A stretch of DNA of 64,000 nucleotides from Streptomyces sp. G-G2 (lineage in GTDB: Bacteria; Actinomycetota; Actinomycetes; Streptomycetales; Streptomycetaceae). The stretch lies in the NCBI RefSeq assembly GCF_030063135.1, contig NZ_JASISO010000041.1, positions 1-64,000 of the forward strand. The letters run 5' to 3'. The notes beneath the pieces are model-generated. The model saw nothing but the letters and a program-made list of their open reading frames with translations, had not been told where the DNA came from and made no database searches. Positions 24,669 through 33,340 of this stretch are shown one piece after another (position 1 is the first letter of the stretch; the number at the start of each line of letters is the position of its first letter). A program made the translations under genes and the position numbers.

Positions 24669-25241
24669 TCAGGGGGTCAGGAGGGACGTCGACAGGCGGC
24701 GCATGCCTTCGGCCAGGTCCGCCGCCGAGGGAGCCGTCGCCGGGTCGAACTCCCACTGCAGCATGACCCCGGTCAGCAACGCCTGGTAGACCGCCCCCAG
24801 CGTCCGCAGATCGCGATCCGTCAGGTCCGTCTCCGGGACCCCCGTGAACAGGGAGATCAGGCCCCGCCGCCCCTCCCCCTCCGACGCCGCCAGCAGCGCC
24901 CGCAGCTCCGGCATCCGGTCCCGGCTGAGCGCGACCTCCATGCTGGCCGTCCACATCGCCGCGGACTGCTCCTGGCGGGCGAGGATGCCCTGCCACACGG
25001 AGTGGAAGCGCTCCAGCGAGCCGCCGACCCCGGTCACCTCCGGGGAGAAGGCGTCGCCCCACTCCTCCGCGAGGGCGAGGAACGCCTGCATCATCAGGGC
25101 GTCCTTGGAGCCGTAGTGGTAGCCGATCGAGGCCAGGTTCGCACCGGACGCGTGGACGATGTCCCGCGCGGTCGTGCGCCCGAACCCCTTCTCGACCAGG
25201 CACTTCTTCGCGCCTTCGAGCAGATCTTCACGATGTCCCAT
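24669..25241 (-). CDS. TetR/AcrR-family regulator
   Basis: The 190-aa protein has an N-terminal TetR helix-turn-helix: GFGRTTARDIVHASGANLASIGYHYGSKDALM. The C-terminal ligand-binding part (residues 60-190) is helical. It is divergent from, and shares a 90-bp promoter region with, the DHA2-type MFS transporter, so it most likely represses that pump and itself. TAGGGT lies 6 nt before the ATG, giving a leaderless mRNA. Confidence 0.9.
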   Translation of the reverse strand: MGHREDLLEGAKKCLVEKGFGRTTARDIVHASGANLASIGYHYGSKDALMMQAFLALAEEWGDAFSPEVTGVGGSLERFHSVWQGILARQEQSAAMWTASMEVALSRDRMPELRALLAASEGEGRRGLISLFTGVPETDLTDRDLRTLGAVYQALLTGVMLQWEFDPATAPSAADLAEGMRRLSTSLLTP

Positions 25242-25247
25242 GCCAGA

Positions 25248-25323
25248 ACCCTAACAAGACAACCGTCACAGACAGGCGTCCTATACATCCGTACTAGACA
25301 GATGTTTATGACGCTTGTACATT
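25248..25323. promoter_or_regulatory. Divergent TetR/MFS promoter-operator region
   Basis: Minus-strand -10 TAGGGT (25253-25248) serves tetR. Plus-strand -35 TAGACA (25295-25300), a 17-bp spacer and -10 TACATT (25318-25323) serve the MFS gene. Candidate operators are ACATC...GATGT (25285-25305), which covers the -35, and the direct repeat AGACAGGCGT/AGACAGATGT. Confidence 0.6.
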
Positions 25324-25330
25324 GCTGCTC

Positions 25331-26851
25331 ATGACGAACTCCGCAGCACGTCTCGCGGGCCGCCGGGAATGGACCGCCTTCACCGTCCTCCTGCTCCCCC
25401 TGCTCCTGGTCTCGATGGACGTCTCCGTCCTCTACTTCGCCGTCCCCGCCATCACCCGGGAGCTGGACCCCACGGCCACGCAGCAGCTCTGGATCTTCGA
25501 CAGCTACGCCTTCGCCCTCGCCGGACTCCTCATCACCATGGGCTCGCTCGGCGACCGCATCGGCCGCCGCAAGCTGCTGCTGACCGGCGCCGCCGCCTTC
25601 GGGCTCGCCTCCGTCGGCGCCGCCTACGCCACCAGCGCCGAGATGCTCATCGCCGCCCGCGTGCTCCTCGGCATCGGCGGCGCGACCCTGATGCCGTCCA
25701 CGCTGGGCCTCGTACGCAATCTCTTCCAGGACGACGGGCAGCGCAGCCGGGCCATCGGCATCTGGTCCGGCGCGATGGCCGGCGGCATCGCCCTCGGCTC
25801 GGTCATGAGCGGGCTGATCCTGAACCACTTCTGGTGGGGTTCCGTCTTCCTGATCAACGTCCCCGCGATGCTGCTCCTGCTGGTCCTGGTCCCCGTCCTC
25901 GTCCCCGAGTTCAAGGACCCGGCGCCGGGCCGCTTCGACCTGCTCAGCGTGCCGCTCTCGATGGCGGCCGTGCTCCCCGTCGTCTACGGCCTCAAGGAGA
26001 TCGCCGCCGACGGCTTCGAACCCCTCCCCCTCGGCTGCCTCGCCGCCGGTCTGCTCTTCGGCCTCCTCTTCGTCCGCCGTCAGCTGACCCGCCGTGACGC
26101 CATGATCAGCCGGGACCTGTTCCGGGGCCGCGGCTTCGCCGCCGGAGTCGCCTTCAACAGCATCTCCGCCTTCGCCATGATGGGCTCCGCCTACTTCACC
26201 ACCCAGTACCTCCAGTCCGTCCTCGGGATGGGCACCCTCGAAGCCGCCCTGTGGGGCCTGGCCCCCTCCGTCGCCGTCGGCGCAGCCGCCCCGACCGCCA
26301 CCGCGATGGGCCAGCGGTTCGGCCGTCCCGTCGTCATCGCGGCCGGGTTCGTCATCGCCGCCGCCGGGTTCCTGCTGCTCGCCCTCACCGGCACCGACTC
26401 GCTGTGGCCGCTGCTCGCCGGAGCCGCCGTCCTCGCCTCCGGCATCGTCACCGTGATGGCGCTCGTCTCCGACATGGCCCTCGCCTCGGCCCCCGCCGAG
26501 AAGGCCGGTTCCGCCGCCTCGGTCCTGGAGACCGGCAGCGAGTTCGGCGGGGCCCTCGGCATGGCCCTGCTGGGCAGCCTCGGCACCGCCGTCTACCGCG
26601 CCGACCTGGCCGACGCCCAGCCCGCCGTACGGGAGACCCTCGGCGGCGCCACCGCCGTCGCCCACCAGCTCGGCGGCCCGGCCGGGGAGACCGTACTGGC
26701 CGCCGCCCGCGAGGCCTTCGTGCACGGCATGCACGCCGCTTCGTACGGCGCCACCGCCCTGCTCCTGGCCGCCGCGGTGGTCGCGGTCACCCGGGTCCGG
26801 CGCACCGAGGCCGCGCGGGCGGCGCGCGACGCCGTGGCCCTCGCCCACTGA
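25331..26851 (+). CDS. DHA2 (EmrB/QacA-like) MFS multidrug transporter
   Basis: The 506-aa membrane protein has about 14 helices. Helix 1 contains LVSMDVSVLYFAVPAI; loop 2-3 contains GDRIGRRK; motif C in helix 5 reads GIWSGAMAGGIALGSVMSG, placing it in the 14-TM drug:H+ antiporters. It lies divergent from a TetR regulator that presumably senses its substrate. The ATG at 25331 is 7 nt from a good -10 and lacks a ribosome binding site. A 13-bp terminator hairpin follows at 26891. Confidence 0.92.
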   Translation: MTNSAARLAGRREWTAFTVLLLPLLLVSMDVSVLYFAVPAITRELDPTATQQLWIFDSYAFALAGLLITMGSLGDRIGRRKLLLTGAAAFGLASVGAAYATSAEMLIAARVLLGIGGATLMPSTLGLVRNLFQDDGQRSRAIGIWSGAMAGGIALGSVMSGLILNHFWWGSVFLINVPAMLLLLVLVPVLVPEFKDPAPGRFDLLSVPLSMAAVLPVVYGLKEIAADGFEPLPLGCLAAGLLFGLLFVRRQLTRRDAMISRDLFRGRGFAAGVAFNSISAFAMMGSAYFTTQYLQSVLGMGTLEAALWGLAPSVAVGAAAPTATAMGQRFGRPVVIAAGFVIAAAGFLLLALTGTDSLWPLLAGAAVLASGIVTVMALVSDMALASAPAEKAGSAASVLETGSEFGGALGMALLGSLGTAVYRADLADAQPAVRETLGGATAVAHQLGGPAGETVLAAAREAFVHGMHAASYGATALLLAAAVVAVTRVRRTEAARAARDAVALAH

Positions 26852-26890
26852 GCGGCGCACCCGAGCCGGGTCACGTACGGATACGGAGGG

Positions 26891-26919
26891 GAAGGGCCCG
26901 GGGTCTCCCCGGGCCCTTC
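26891..26919 (+). terminator. Terminator after the DHA2 transporter gene
   Basis: Perfect 13-bp stem GAAGGGCCCGGGG / CCCCGGGCCCTTC with a TCT loop. Confidence 0.85.
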
Positions 26920-26923
26920 CGCG

Positions 26924-26929
26924 TAACCT
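26924..26929 (+). promoter_or_regulatory. -10 element, leaderless NfeD-like transcript
   Basis: TAACCT ends 6 nt before the ATG at 26936, immediately after the upstream terminator. Confidence 0.5.
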
Positions 26930-26935
26930 GCCCGC

Positions 26936-27154
26936 ATGGACCAGGACATGGCAGGGATGACGGGGCGGGTCACCGGCACGGTGGGGCCCGGGCTCGTGGG
27001 CGAGGTCATCATCCGGATCCGGGGCGGCGCCGAGCACTTCCTCGCCTACCCGGCCCTGGACGAACGGGACCGCATCCCCATCGGAACCGTGGTCACGGTG
27101 GTCGAGCACCTGCCGCCCCGCACGGTGTACGTGACCACCGCCTACGCCACCTGA
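26936..27154 (+). CDS. NfeD-like OB-fold protein
   Basis: This 72-aa protein has a beta-barrel pattern (MTGRVTGTVGPGLVGEVIIRI, FLAYPALD, GTVVTVVEHLPPRTVYV) resembling the C-terminal OB domain of NfeD proteins, without membrane helices. It lies 130 bp upstream of a flotillin gene. NfeD-flotillin/stomatin gene pairs are conserved in bacteria and act together in membrane microdomains, which supports the assignment. Confidence 0.75.
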   Translation: MDQDMAGMTGRVTGTVGPGLVGEVIIRIRGGAEHFLAYPALDERDRIPIGTVVTVVEHLPPRTVYVTTAYAT

Positions 27155-27284
27155 CCCGCGGCCGCATCAGGTACGTATCAAGATTGCGACAAGGAACCGT
27201 CAGCGTCTTCACGCCACCTTCCCGCAGGCGCACACTCGCCCTCATCGGTGCCGCAACGGCACTGCACTAAGGGGGCGTTTGCCG

Positions 27285-28832
27285 GTGGCTATCGGCGTCG
27301 TGGCGGGAGCAGTACTCGCCGCACTCATCGTTCTGGTCGGCCTCTTCAAGCTCATGTGGCGGGTGGCCGAACCGAACGAAGCACTTGTCATCTCCGGTTC
27401 CGCGCACAAGACCGAAGGTCTGGGCGACGGCATGGGGTTCCGGATCGTCACCGGCCGCGGCACGCTCGTCCTGCCCGGCGTCCAGGCGGTACGGAAGCTG
27501 TCGCTGGACCTGAACGAGACCCAGCTGCTGGTGGACTGCGTGACCCACCAGGGCATCCCGCTCAAGGTCAAGGGCGTGGTGATCTTCAAGGTCGGGGACG
27601 ACATGGTCTCGATCGCGAACGCGGCACGACGGTTCCTGGACCAGCAGAAGATGATCCCCGATCGCGTGCACATCGTGTTCGCCGGTCATCTGCGCTCCAT
27701 CGTGGGCGGGCTGACGGTCGAGGACATGATCCGCGACCGCGAGAAACTGACCGGGCAGACCCGGGCGGCCTGCGGCAGCGAGATGGAGAAGCTCGGCCTG
27801 ATCGTCGACTCGCTCCAGATCCACGAGATCGAGGACCCGACCGGCTACATCAAGAACCTCGCGATGCCGCACGCGGCCGCCGTCCAGCGGGACGCGCGGA
27901 TCGCCCAGGCCGACGCGAACCTGCTGGCCACCGAGGCCGAACAGGCCGCCTTCGCCCGGATGTCGGAGGCCACCCGGGACAGCGAGATCCTCCAGGCCGG
28001 GTACCAGGCCGAGCGCGACAAGGCGGCGGCCTCGGCCAAGCAGGCCGGACCGCTCGCCGACGCGGCCGCCCGCCAGGAGGTCGTGGTCCAGGAGACCCGG
28101 GTCGCCGAGCTGGAGGCCAACCGCCGCGAGCAGCAGCTCCAGGCGGACGTACGCAAGCCCGCCGACGCCAAGGCCTACGAGCAGCGCACGCTCGCCGAGG
28201 CCGACCGCGACTCCCGGATCTCGGCCGCCCAGGCCAAGGCCCAGGAGACCGAGCTGGCGGCGGCCGCCGAGGCCACCCGGGTCAAGACGGCCGCGGCCGC
28301 CGAGGCCCAGGCCACCGAGGCGCGCGGGCTGGCGGCGGCGAAGGCCACCCGGGCGACCGGTGAGGCCGAGGCGGCGGCCACCCAGGCCAAGGGCCTCGCG
28401 GACGCCGAATGGGCGCGTGCCCTGGGTCTGGCGGAGGCGGACGCGTCGAAGGCCAAGGGTCTCGCCGCGGCCGAGTCCATCAAGGCCCGCGCGGCGGCCC
28501 TGGCGGAGAACCAGGAGGCCGTGGTCGCGCAGCAGCTCGCCGAGAACTGGCCCAAGATCGTGGAGGCGGGCGCGAGTGCCTTCGGCAACGTCGAGCACAT
28601 GGTGCTGCTGAACGGGGCCGAGGGCATGTCGGAGATGTTCGCGAAGGCGCTGACGATGGGCGGTACGGGGCTGGGGCTGGCGCGCCAGCTGCTGTCGTCG
28701 ATGAACCAGAGCGCGCCCGGTGGTGCGGGGGCCGCGGTGGCGCCGACCCCGCCGGACGCCACCGCGCCGCCGACGTCGGTCCCCGTTCCGATTCCGATTC
28801 CGATCCAGATCACGGAGGAGACCCGAGCCTGA
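27285..28832 (+). CDS. SPFH/flotillin-family protein
   Basis: The 515-aa protein has one N-terminal transmembrane helix (VAIGVVAGAVLAALIVLVGL) and an SPFH/Band 7 domain (about 30-190, with EPNEALVISG and RDREKLTGQTRAACGSEMEK). A long Ala/Glu-rich coiled coil of imperfect EAxA repeats (about 200-400) and a Pro-rich C-terminus containing PVPIPIPIQI follow. The order is that of bacterial flotillins, which oligomerise at the cytoplasmic face of membranes and organise lipid microdomains. The GTG at 27285 has AAGGGGG at 9-nt spacing; the TTG at 27279 is too close. The preceding NfeD-like gene is its expected partner. Confidence 0.9.
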   Translation: MAIGVVAGAVLAALIVLVGLFKLMWRVAEPNEALVISGSAHKTEGLGDGMGFRIVTGRGTLVLPGVQAVRKLSLDLNETQLLVDCVTHQGIPLKVKGVVIFKVGDDMVSIANAARRFLDQQKMIPDRVHIVFAGHLRSIVGGLTVEDMIRDREKLTGQTRAACGSEMEKLGLIVDSLQIHEIEDPTGYIKNLAMPHAAAVQRDARIAQADANLLATEAEQAAFARMSEATRDSEILQAGYQAERDKAAASAKQAGPLADAAARQEVVVQETRVAELEANRREQQLQADVRKPADAKAYEQRTLAEADRDSRISAAQAKAQETELAAAAEATRVKTAAAAEAQATEARGLAAAKATRATGEAEAAATQAKGLADAEWARALGLAEADASKAKGLAAAESIKARAAALAENQEAVVAQQLAENWPKIVEAGASAFGNVEHMVLLNGAEGMSEMFAKALTMGGTGLGLARQLLSSMNQSAPGGAGAAVAPTPPDATAPPTSVPVPIPIPIQITEETRA

Positions 28833-28876
28833 CCCCGACCGGGTCCAGGCTCACGACCCGGGCTCCGCATGAACCC

Positions 28877-28916
28877 GCCCTCCGGGGGCGCCTCAATCGA
28901 GGCGCCCCCGGAGGGC
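28877..28916 (+). terminator. Strong terminator after the flotillin gene
   Basis: Perfect 18-bp stem (28877-28894 with 28899-28916) around AATC. Its outer half resembles the dispersed repeat family. Confidence 0.85.
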
Positions 28917-28959
28917 ACGCTCATGCGCGCCACAGCGCGGCCCCGCCGGGGGCCAAACC

Positions 28960-28982
28960 CAGCCCCGCCGGCGATTGAGGCG
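28960..28982. repeat. Dispersed GC-rich repeat
   Basis: CAGCCCCGCCGGCGATTGAGG type copy between the flotillin terminator and the DUF3027 gene. Confidence 0.65.
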
Positions 28983-29016
28983 ACAGGGCCAGGTCAGGGC
29001 CAGGGTCGGGCAGGGG

Positions 29017-29949
29017 TCAGGAGTGGCCCAGGTCGGCCGGGGCGAGGTCGGTCTCGGGGACCGAACCGGAGTCGGCGTCGGCGGTCGGCCGCAGCGTGAA
29101 CTCGTCCGACGCCATGGAGTCCAGCACCGGCGGCGCGGGCCGCATCGGCGCCGGCATGACCGCCGCCTCGGAGTGCCCACCGCACCCGTAGGACAGGGAC
29201 ACGAGCCGCCCGTCGGCCGGACCGAACTCGTTCGCGCAGACCCCGAAGGCCTGCCCCAGCGATCCGCCGATCGCGACGAGGAAGCCACAGGACACGCACG
29301 ACGCGGGCGCCGCCTGCGCCATCGGGGTCTTCGCGCCGAAGGACTCGTCCCAGCGGTCGGCCGCCGTGTGCAGCCCGTACCGCGACAGCACCCGCGCCCG
29401 CCGCATGCCCAGTTCCTCGGCCACCGAGGTGATGGACCCGCGCACCGGCACCACGGGCGCCACCGCGCGGTCGATGACGTCGGCGTCCTCCGCCTCGACC
29501 AGTTCGGCCATCTCGGCGGAGACCACCGAGTTCGGCGGCGGCGCGTCCTCGCCGGACCAGCCCGACTCCAGCCGCAGGTCCTCGGCATCGGTGGGCAGCA
29601 GGTCGCCCGGCCCCATGTCACCCGGCCGCAGCCGTTCGCTCCACGGCACCCACTCGGGCGCGAGGAGCGCGTCGGACCCGGGCAGCAGCACCGTTTCGTC
29701 GAGGGTGACGTTCTTCGCGCGGGAGGCGCGCGTCACCGTGACGGCCCAGCGCCAGCCCCGGTAGCCCGGTTCCTTGGCCTCGAAGTAGTGGGTGACGACC
29801 CGCTCACCCTCCGCCACCGCGGAAACGTGCTCTCCTACCACTCCGGGGAAGGCGGTCTCCTCGGCCGCCGCCCGCGCGAGTTCTACCGCCTCGACGCACA
29901 GGCGGTCAGGGGTACGCGGGGTACGGCTTCGCGTCGTCGCAGCACTCAC
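29017..29949 (-). CDS. DUF3027 protein
   Basis: The 310-aa product starts at a GTG (VSAATTRSRTPRTPDRL). It has an N-terminal helical region, then YFEAKEPGYRGWRWAVTVTR, a trait of DUF3027. A C-terminal part holds Cys pairs (CVSCGF, FGVCANE, YGCGGHS) that could bind metal. The family is confined to actinobacteria and has no established function; the protein is soluble. It is divergent from an MFS gene, with 336 bp between them. Confidence 0.85.
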   Translation of the reverse strand: MSAATTRSRTPRTPDRLCVEAVELARAAAEETAFPGVVGEHVSAVAEGERVVTHYFEAKEPGYRGWRWAVTVTRASRAKNVTLDETVLLPGSDALLAPEWVPWSERLRPGDMGPGDLLPTDAEDLRLESGWSGEDAPPPNSVVSAEMAELVEAEDADVIDRAVAPVVPVRGSITSVAEELGMRRARVLSRYGLHTAADRWDESFGAKTPMAQAAPASCVSCGFLVAIGGSLGQAFGVCANEFGPADGRLVSLSYGCGGHSEAAVMPAPMRPAPPVLDSMASDEFTLRPTADADSGSVPETDLAPADLGHS

Positions 29950-30285
29950 TGGTCTCGTTCTCTCCTACGCCGTCTCACGTGTGCGCCGTCCGTACTGTCG
30001 TCTACAACGACCCGTCGGTGCTGTCCGTACGTGGCGCGGGCGGAGCGGACCAGAGGGCCGCGTCGACGTCCGCACCCGATCGGCCTCGGGCGCACCTATT
30101 GCAATCCATTCTGCGGGATCGCGAAGAGGCGCGCGGCCAAGAGCAACCGCCGGTGGCGCGCTACGCACGCTACCCCTTCTTTAGGCCTGGGCCCACATGC
30201 AAGTCCGATTCGCGGACGCCCGGCTCGTTCCGGTTCCGGCCGAGGAGGTGCCGGGAGCGTGCCGGGAGGGGTCCGCGGGGGTCGC
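29950..30285. other. Divergent promoter region, DUF3027 / MFS
   Basis: No gene is supported here. A mildly AT-richer patch near 30095-30115 (CACCTATTGCAATCCATT) could hold promoter elements. I see no clear operator. Confidence 0.4.
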
Positions 30286-31671
30286 GTGGGGCACTATGAC
30301 CAGGTGGCACCCGTACGGTCGTCCGATGACGCCTCGGGACCGGTCAGGAGGACCGGCCGGGCATTCGGCCGCGCCCTGCACCTGCCGATCACCGGTACGG
30401 CGCGGGGGATCCGGCGGGCCACGCATGCCCACGGGGCCGGGGAGTCGGGCCTGGGCAAGCTGATCGAGCTCCACGCGATCAACGGCGCCGGTGATGTGAT
30501 GATCACAGTGGCGCTCGCTTCCACCGTCTTCTTCTCGGTCCCCACGGACGAGGCCCGCGGCCGGGTCGCGCTCTATCTGGCCATCACCATGGCCCCGTTC
30601 ACCCTCCTGGCCCCCGTCATCGGCCCCCTGCTGGACCGGTTGCCGCACGGCCGCCGGGCCGCGATGGCGGCGGCGATGTTCACCCGGGCGCTGCTCGCCG
30701 TGATGATGTCGGGCGCGGTCGCGACGGGCGGGCTGGAGCTCTATCCGGCGGCGCTGGGCGTACTGGTGGCGTCCAAGGCGTACGGAGTGGTGCGCAGCGC
30801 GGTGGTGCCGCGGCTGCTCCCGCCCAAGTTCTCCCTCGTCAAAGCGAACTCCCGGGTCACGCTGGCCGGTCTGCTCGCCACCGGGGCCGCGGCGCCGGTG
30901 GGGGCGGCGCTGCACACCATCGGCCCGCCGTGGCCGCTGTACGGGGCCTGCGCCATCTTCATCTGGGGCACCTTCGCGGCGTTCACGCTGCCGCACAAGG
31001 TGGACGAGGCGAAGGGCGAACGGCGGGCCCGGCTCTCCACCCACGAGGCGCACTCCCGCAAGCCGGGGCTGCGGACGGTCAGCCGGCCGGTGCTGTGCGG
31101 GCTGCTCGCGAACGCGGCGATGCGGGGGCTGTCCGGGTTCCTGATCTTCTTCCTGGCGTTCCTGCTGCGGGAACACCCGCTGTCGGGGCAGAGCGCGGCC
31201 GTCTCGCTGGGCATCGTGGGCGTCTCGGCGGGGGTGGGCAACGCGTGCGGGACGGCGGTGGGGGCGTGGCTGCGGGCCAGGGCGCCGGAGAAGATCATCG
31301 CGGTGGTGCTGTGCGTGACGCTCGGCGTGGCGGTGGTGGCGGCGGTCTTCTTCTCCGGCGTCCTGATGGCGGTGCTGGGCGCGACGGCGGGGTTCTGCCA
31401 GGCGCTGGCCAAGCTGTCGCTGGACGCGATGATCCAGCGGGACGTGCCGGAGGCGGTACGGACGTCGGCGTTCGCGCGGTCGGAGACGCTGCTGCAGGTG
31501 GCGTGGGTGCTGGGCGGGGCGATCGGGATCGTGCTTCCGCTGCACGGGGTGCTGGGCATGGGCGTGGCCGCGGTCATCGTGGCCCTGGGTACGAGCATGG
31601 CCCTCCGCGGCCTCCTCTCCACCCCCCGCCCCCGCACCCCCGCGGGGCGTAACCCCCTCCCCCGCCAGTGA
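30286..31671 (+). CDS. MFS transporter
   Basis: The 461-aa product starts at a GTG (VGHYDQVAPVRSSDDASGPV) with GGGAGGGG upstream. A 60-residue hydrophilic N-terminus precedes about twelve helices, with LLDRLPHGRRAAMA in loop 2-3 and SKAYGVVRSAVVPRLLPP. This layout is shared by a conserved Streptomyces MFS subgroup whose substrate is unknown. The frame stays open far upstream, but no protein-like sequence precedes this GTG. No regulator is adjacent except the divergent DUF3027 gene. Confidence 0.85.
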   Translation: MGHYDQVAPVRSSDDASGPVRRTGRAFGRALHLPITGTARGIRRATHAHGAGESGLGKLIELHAINGAGDVMITVALASTVFFSVPTDEARGRVALYLAITMAPFTLLAPVIGPLLDRLPHGRRAAMAAAMFTRALLAVMMSGAVATGGLELYPAALGVLVASKAYGVVRSAVVPRLLPPKFSLVKANSRVTLAGLLATGAAAPVGAALHTIGPPWPLYGACAIFIWGTFAAFTLPHKVDEAKGERRARLSTHEAHSRKPGLRTVSRPVLCGLLANAAMRGLSGFLIFFLAFLLREHPLSGQSAAVSLGIVGVSAGVGNACGTAVGAWLRARAPEKIIAVVLCVTLGVAVVAAVFFSGVLMAVLGATAGFCQALAKLSLDAMIQRDVPEAVRTSAFARSETLLQVAWVLGGAIGIVLPLHGVLGMGVAAVIVALGTSMALRGLLSTPRPRTPAGRNPLPRQ

Positions 31672-32035
31672 GCCCCCGGCCCCACCCCGCCGACCCACCT
31701 TCCGGCCCGCCGAGCGGTTTTCAGCCTCGCCGGCGTTTGAGGCGCGGGCCCGGGCGGCGCCCGGCTCCAGCCCGCCGGCCCCCGCCGGCCACCTTCCGGC
31801 CCCGAGAGGGGCAACCCCGGGACGGCACGGGACCGGCGGCGCCGGGGTAGGGCCCTCCGGGGGCGCCTCAAACGCCGGCGGGGCTGGATAGGCCGCCCCG
31901 GCCGCAGCGGGAAGACGTCGGCCAGGCCCCGGGCGGGCTGGGTGCCCGGCCCGGCTACGGGTGGCCGCCCCGCCGGGAAGGCGCGGCGGCGGCCCGCCAG
32001 GGGACCCGGTGCGGGGCGCGGGGGCGGCGGCCCGA
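31672..32035. other. Gene-free region with two inverted dispersed repeats
   Basis: Copies of the GC-rich repeat lie at 31721-31748 (CCGGCGTTTGAGGCGCGGG form) and at 31851-31889 in the opposite orientation (GGGGGCGCCTCAAACGCCGG). They could fold into a long hairpin ending the MFS transcript. No gene is supported. Confidence 0.6.
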
Positions 32036-32041
32036 TAGCCT
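32036..32041 (+). promoter_or_regulatory. -10 element, leaderless DUF2771 lipoprotein transcript
   Basis: TAGCCT ends 7 nt before the ATG at 32049; no ribosome binding site is present. Confidence 0.5.
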
Positions 32042-32048
32042 TCGGCTC

Positions 32049-32561
32049 ATGACCGCACCGCTTTTCTCGGGTAGGGCCCGCCGCAGTGTCGCGGCCCTCG
32101 GAGCCGTTACCGCCGGCCTCCTCGTCCTCTCCGCCTGCGACAAGCCGACGCCGCTGGCGACCGTGACGGTCGGCAGCTCCTCGGTGTCCGCCCAGGCTGT
32201 CTGCCGGCCCAAGGCCTCGGAGAAGGAGCTGTCGGAGGAGCGCGTCCAGGAGTGCCTCGGCGACTCCAAGGGCACGAAGAACGCCAAGTCCATCACCTAC
32301 ACGGCTGGTGACACCCTCCGCCTCGGCGTCGAGCCCGACGTCGTGGAGGGCGGCAAGAAGTGGCTGGCCGCCGTCGGCACCCAGCGCCTCGGTGACCTCA
32401 CCGGCAACACCTACCAGAGCTTCCCCGGCCTGAACCCCTTCTCGACCGGCGGCCAGGGCGCTCCGGTGGCGACCGACGCGCAGCCGATCCACATCATCGA
32501 GCTGAGCAAGGAAGGCAAGCCCACCGCCGTCTGGACCTTCGACCTCAAGCTCAACAAGTAG
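32049..32561 (+). CDS. DUF2771 lipoprotein
   Basis: The 170-aa product has a lipoprotein signal: RRSVAALGAVTAGLLVLSAC, with the lipobox LSAC placing the lipidated Cys at residue 30. The mature domain is beta-rich, with a Cys pair (CRPKAS, QECLGDS) that may form a disulphide, and ends WTFDLKLNK. It matches DUF2771, actinobacterial lipoproteins of unknown role. The menaquinone gene mqnB starts 9 bp downstream, so the three genes may be one operon. Confidence 0.85.
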   Translation: MTAPLFSGRARRSVAALGAVTAGLLVLSACDKPTPLATVTVGSSSVSAQAVCRPKASEKELSEERVQECLGDSKGTKNAKSITYTAGDTLRLGVEPDVVEGGKKWLAAVGTQRLGDLTGNTYQSFPGLNPFSTGGQGAPVATDAQPIHIIELSKEGKPTAVWTFDLKLNK

Positions 32562-32569
32562 TCCGTCCG

Positions 32570-33340
32570 GTGCGCGCGCTCGTCGTGACCGCGGTGGCGG
32601 CGGAGTCCGACTCCGTCGTCGCCGGTCTCACCCCTCATCCGGACCCCTCCGGACCGCCCGAGCCGCGCACACTTCCCGGTGGGTACCTCATCACCCGCCG
32701 GGACCTGCCCGGCCTCGCCCTCGACGTACTCGTCGGCGGGGTCGGACCGGCCGCCGCGGCGGCCGCCACCGCCACCGCGCTCGCGACCTCCCTCGCGGCC
32801 GCGCCCGGCACCGGCACCGGCCCGTACGGCCTCGTCGTCTCCGCCGGGATCGGTGGCGGCTTCCGGCCCGCCGCCCCGCTCGGCACGCTCGTCGTCGCGG
32901 ACGCGATCGTCGCCGCCGATCTGGGGGCCGAGACCCCCGACGGGTTCCTCGACGTACGGGAACTCGGCTTCGGCCACACCGTGCACCTGCCGCCCGCCGA
33001 ACTCGCCGCCCGGGCCGCCGAAGCCACCGGCGCCCTGCTCGCGCCCGTGCTCACCGTGTCCACCGTCACCGGCACCGCCGAGGGCGCGGCCCGGCTCGCC
33101 GCCCGGCATCCGCTCGCGGGGGCCGAGGCCATGGAGGGGTTCGGGGTCGCGGAGGCCGCCGCCGCGTACGGGCTGCCCGTACTGGAGATCCGCGCCGTGT
33201 CCAACGCCGTGGGCCCCCGTGACCGCGCCGCCTGGCGGATCGGGGACGCGCTCGGCGCGCTCACCGCGGGGTTCCGCGCACTGGGCCCCGTACTCGCGAA
33301 CTGGGGAGAACGCCACCATGCGCAGCAGCAACAACGCTGA
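32570..33340 (+). CDS. mqnB: Futalosine hydrolase
   Basis: The 256-aa nucleosidase-type enzyme releases hypoxanthine from futalosine in the alternative (futalosine) menaquinone pathway. The GTG start gives VRALVVTAVAAESDSVVAGL. The purine nucleosidase fold shows GVGPAAAAAATA and VSAGIGGGF, and the late GAEAMEGFGVAEAA motif supplies the catalytic and ribose-binding residues. It overlaps mqnD by 23 bp; the pair is diagnostic of Streptomyces-type menaquinone synthesis. mqnA and mqnC must lie elsewhere. Confidence 0.95.
   Translation: MRALVVTAVAAESDSVVAGLTPHPDPSGPPEPRTLPGGYLITRRDLPGLALDVLVGGVGPAAAAAATATALATSLAAAPGTGTGPYGLVVSAGIGGGFRPAAPLGTLVVADAIVAADLGAETPDGFLDVRELGFGHTVHLPPAELAARAAEATGALLAPVLTVSTVTGTAEGAARLAARHPLAGAEAMEGFGVAEAAAAYGLPVLEIRAVSNAVGPRDRAAWRIGDALGALTAGFRALGPVLANWGERHHAQQQQR

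Noticed and set aside
28975..30285. Upstream extension of the 30286 MFS frame
   Set aside because: The frame is open but antisense to the DUF3027 gene and not protein-like; the transporter starts at the GTG at 30286.
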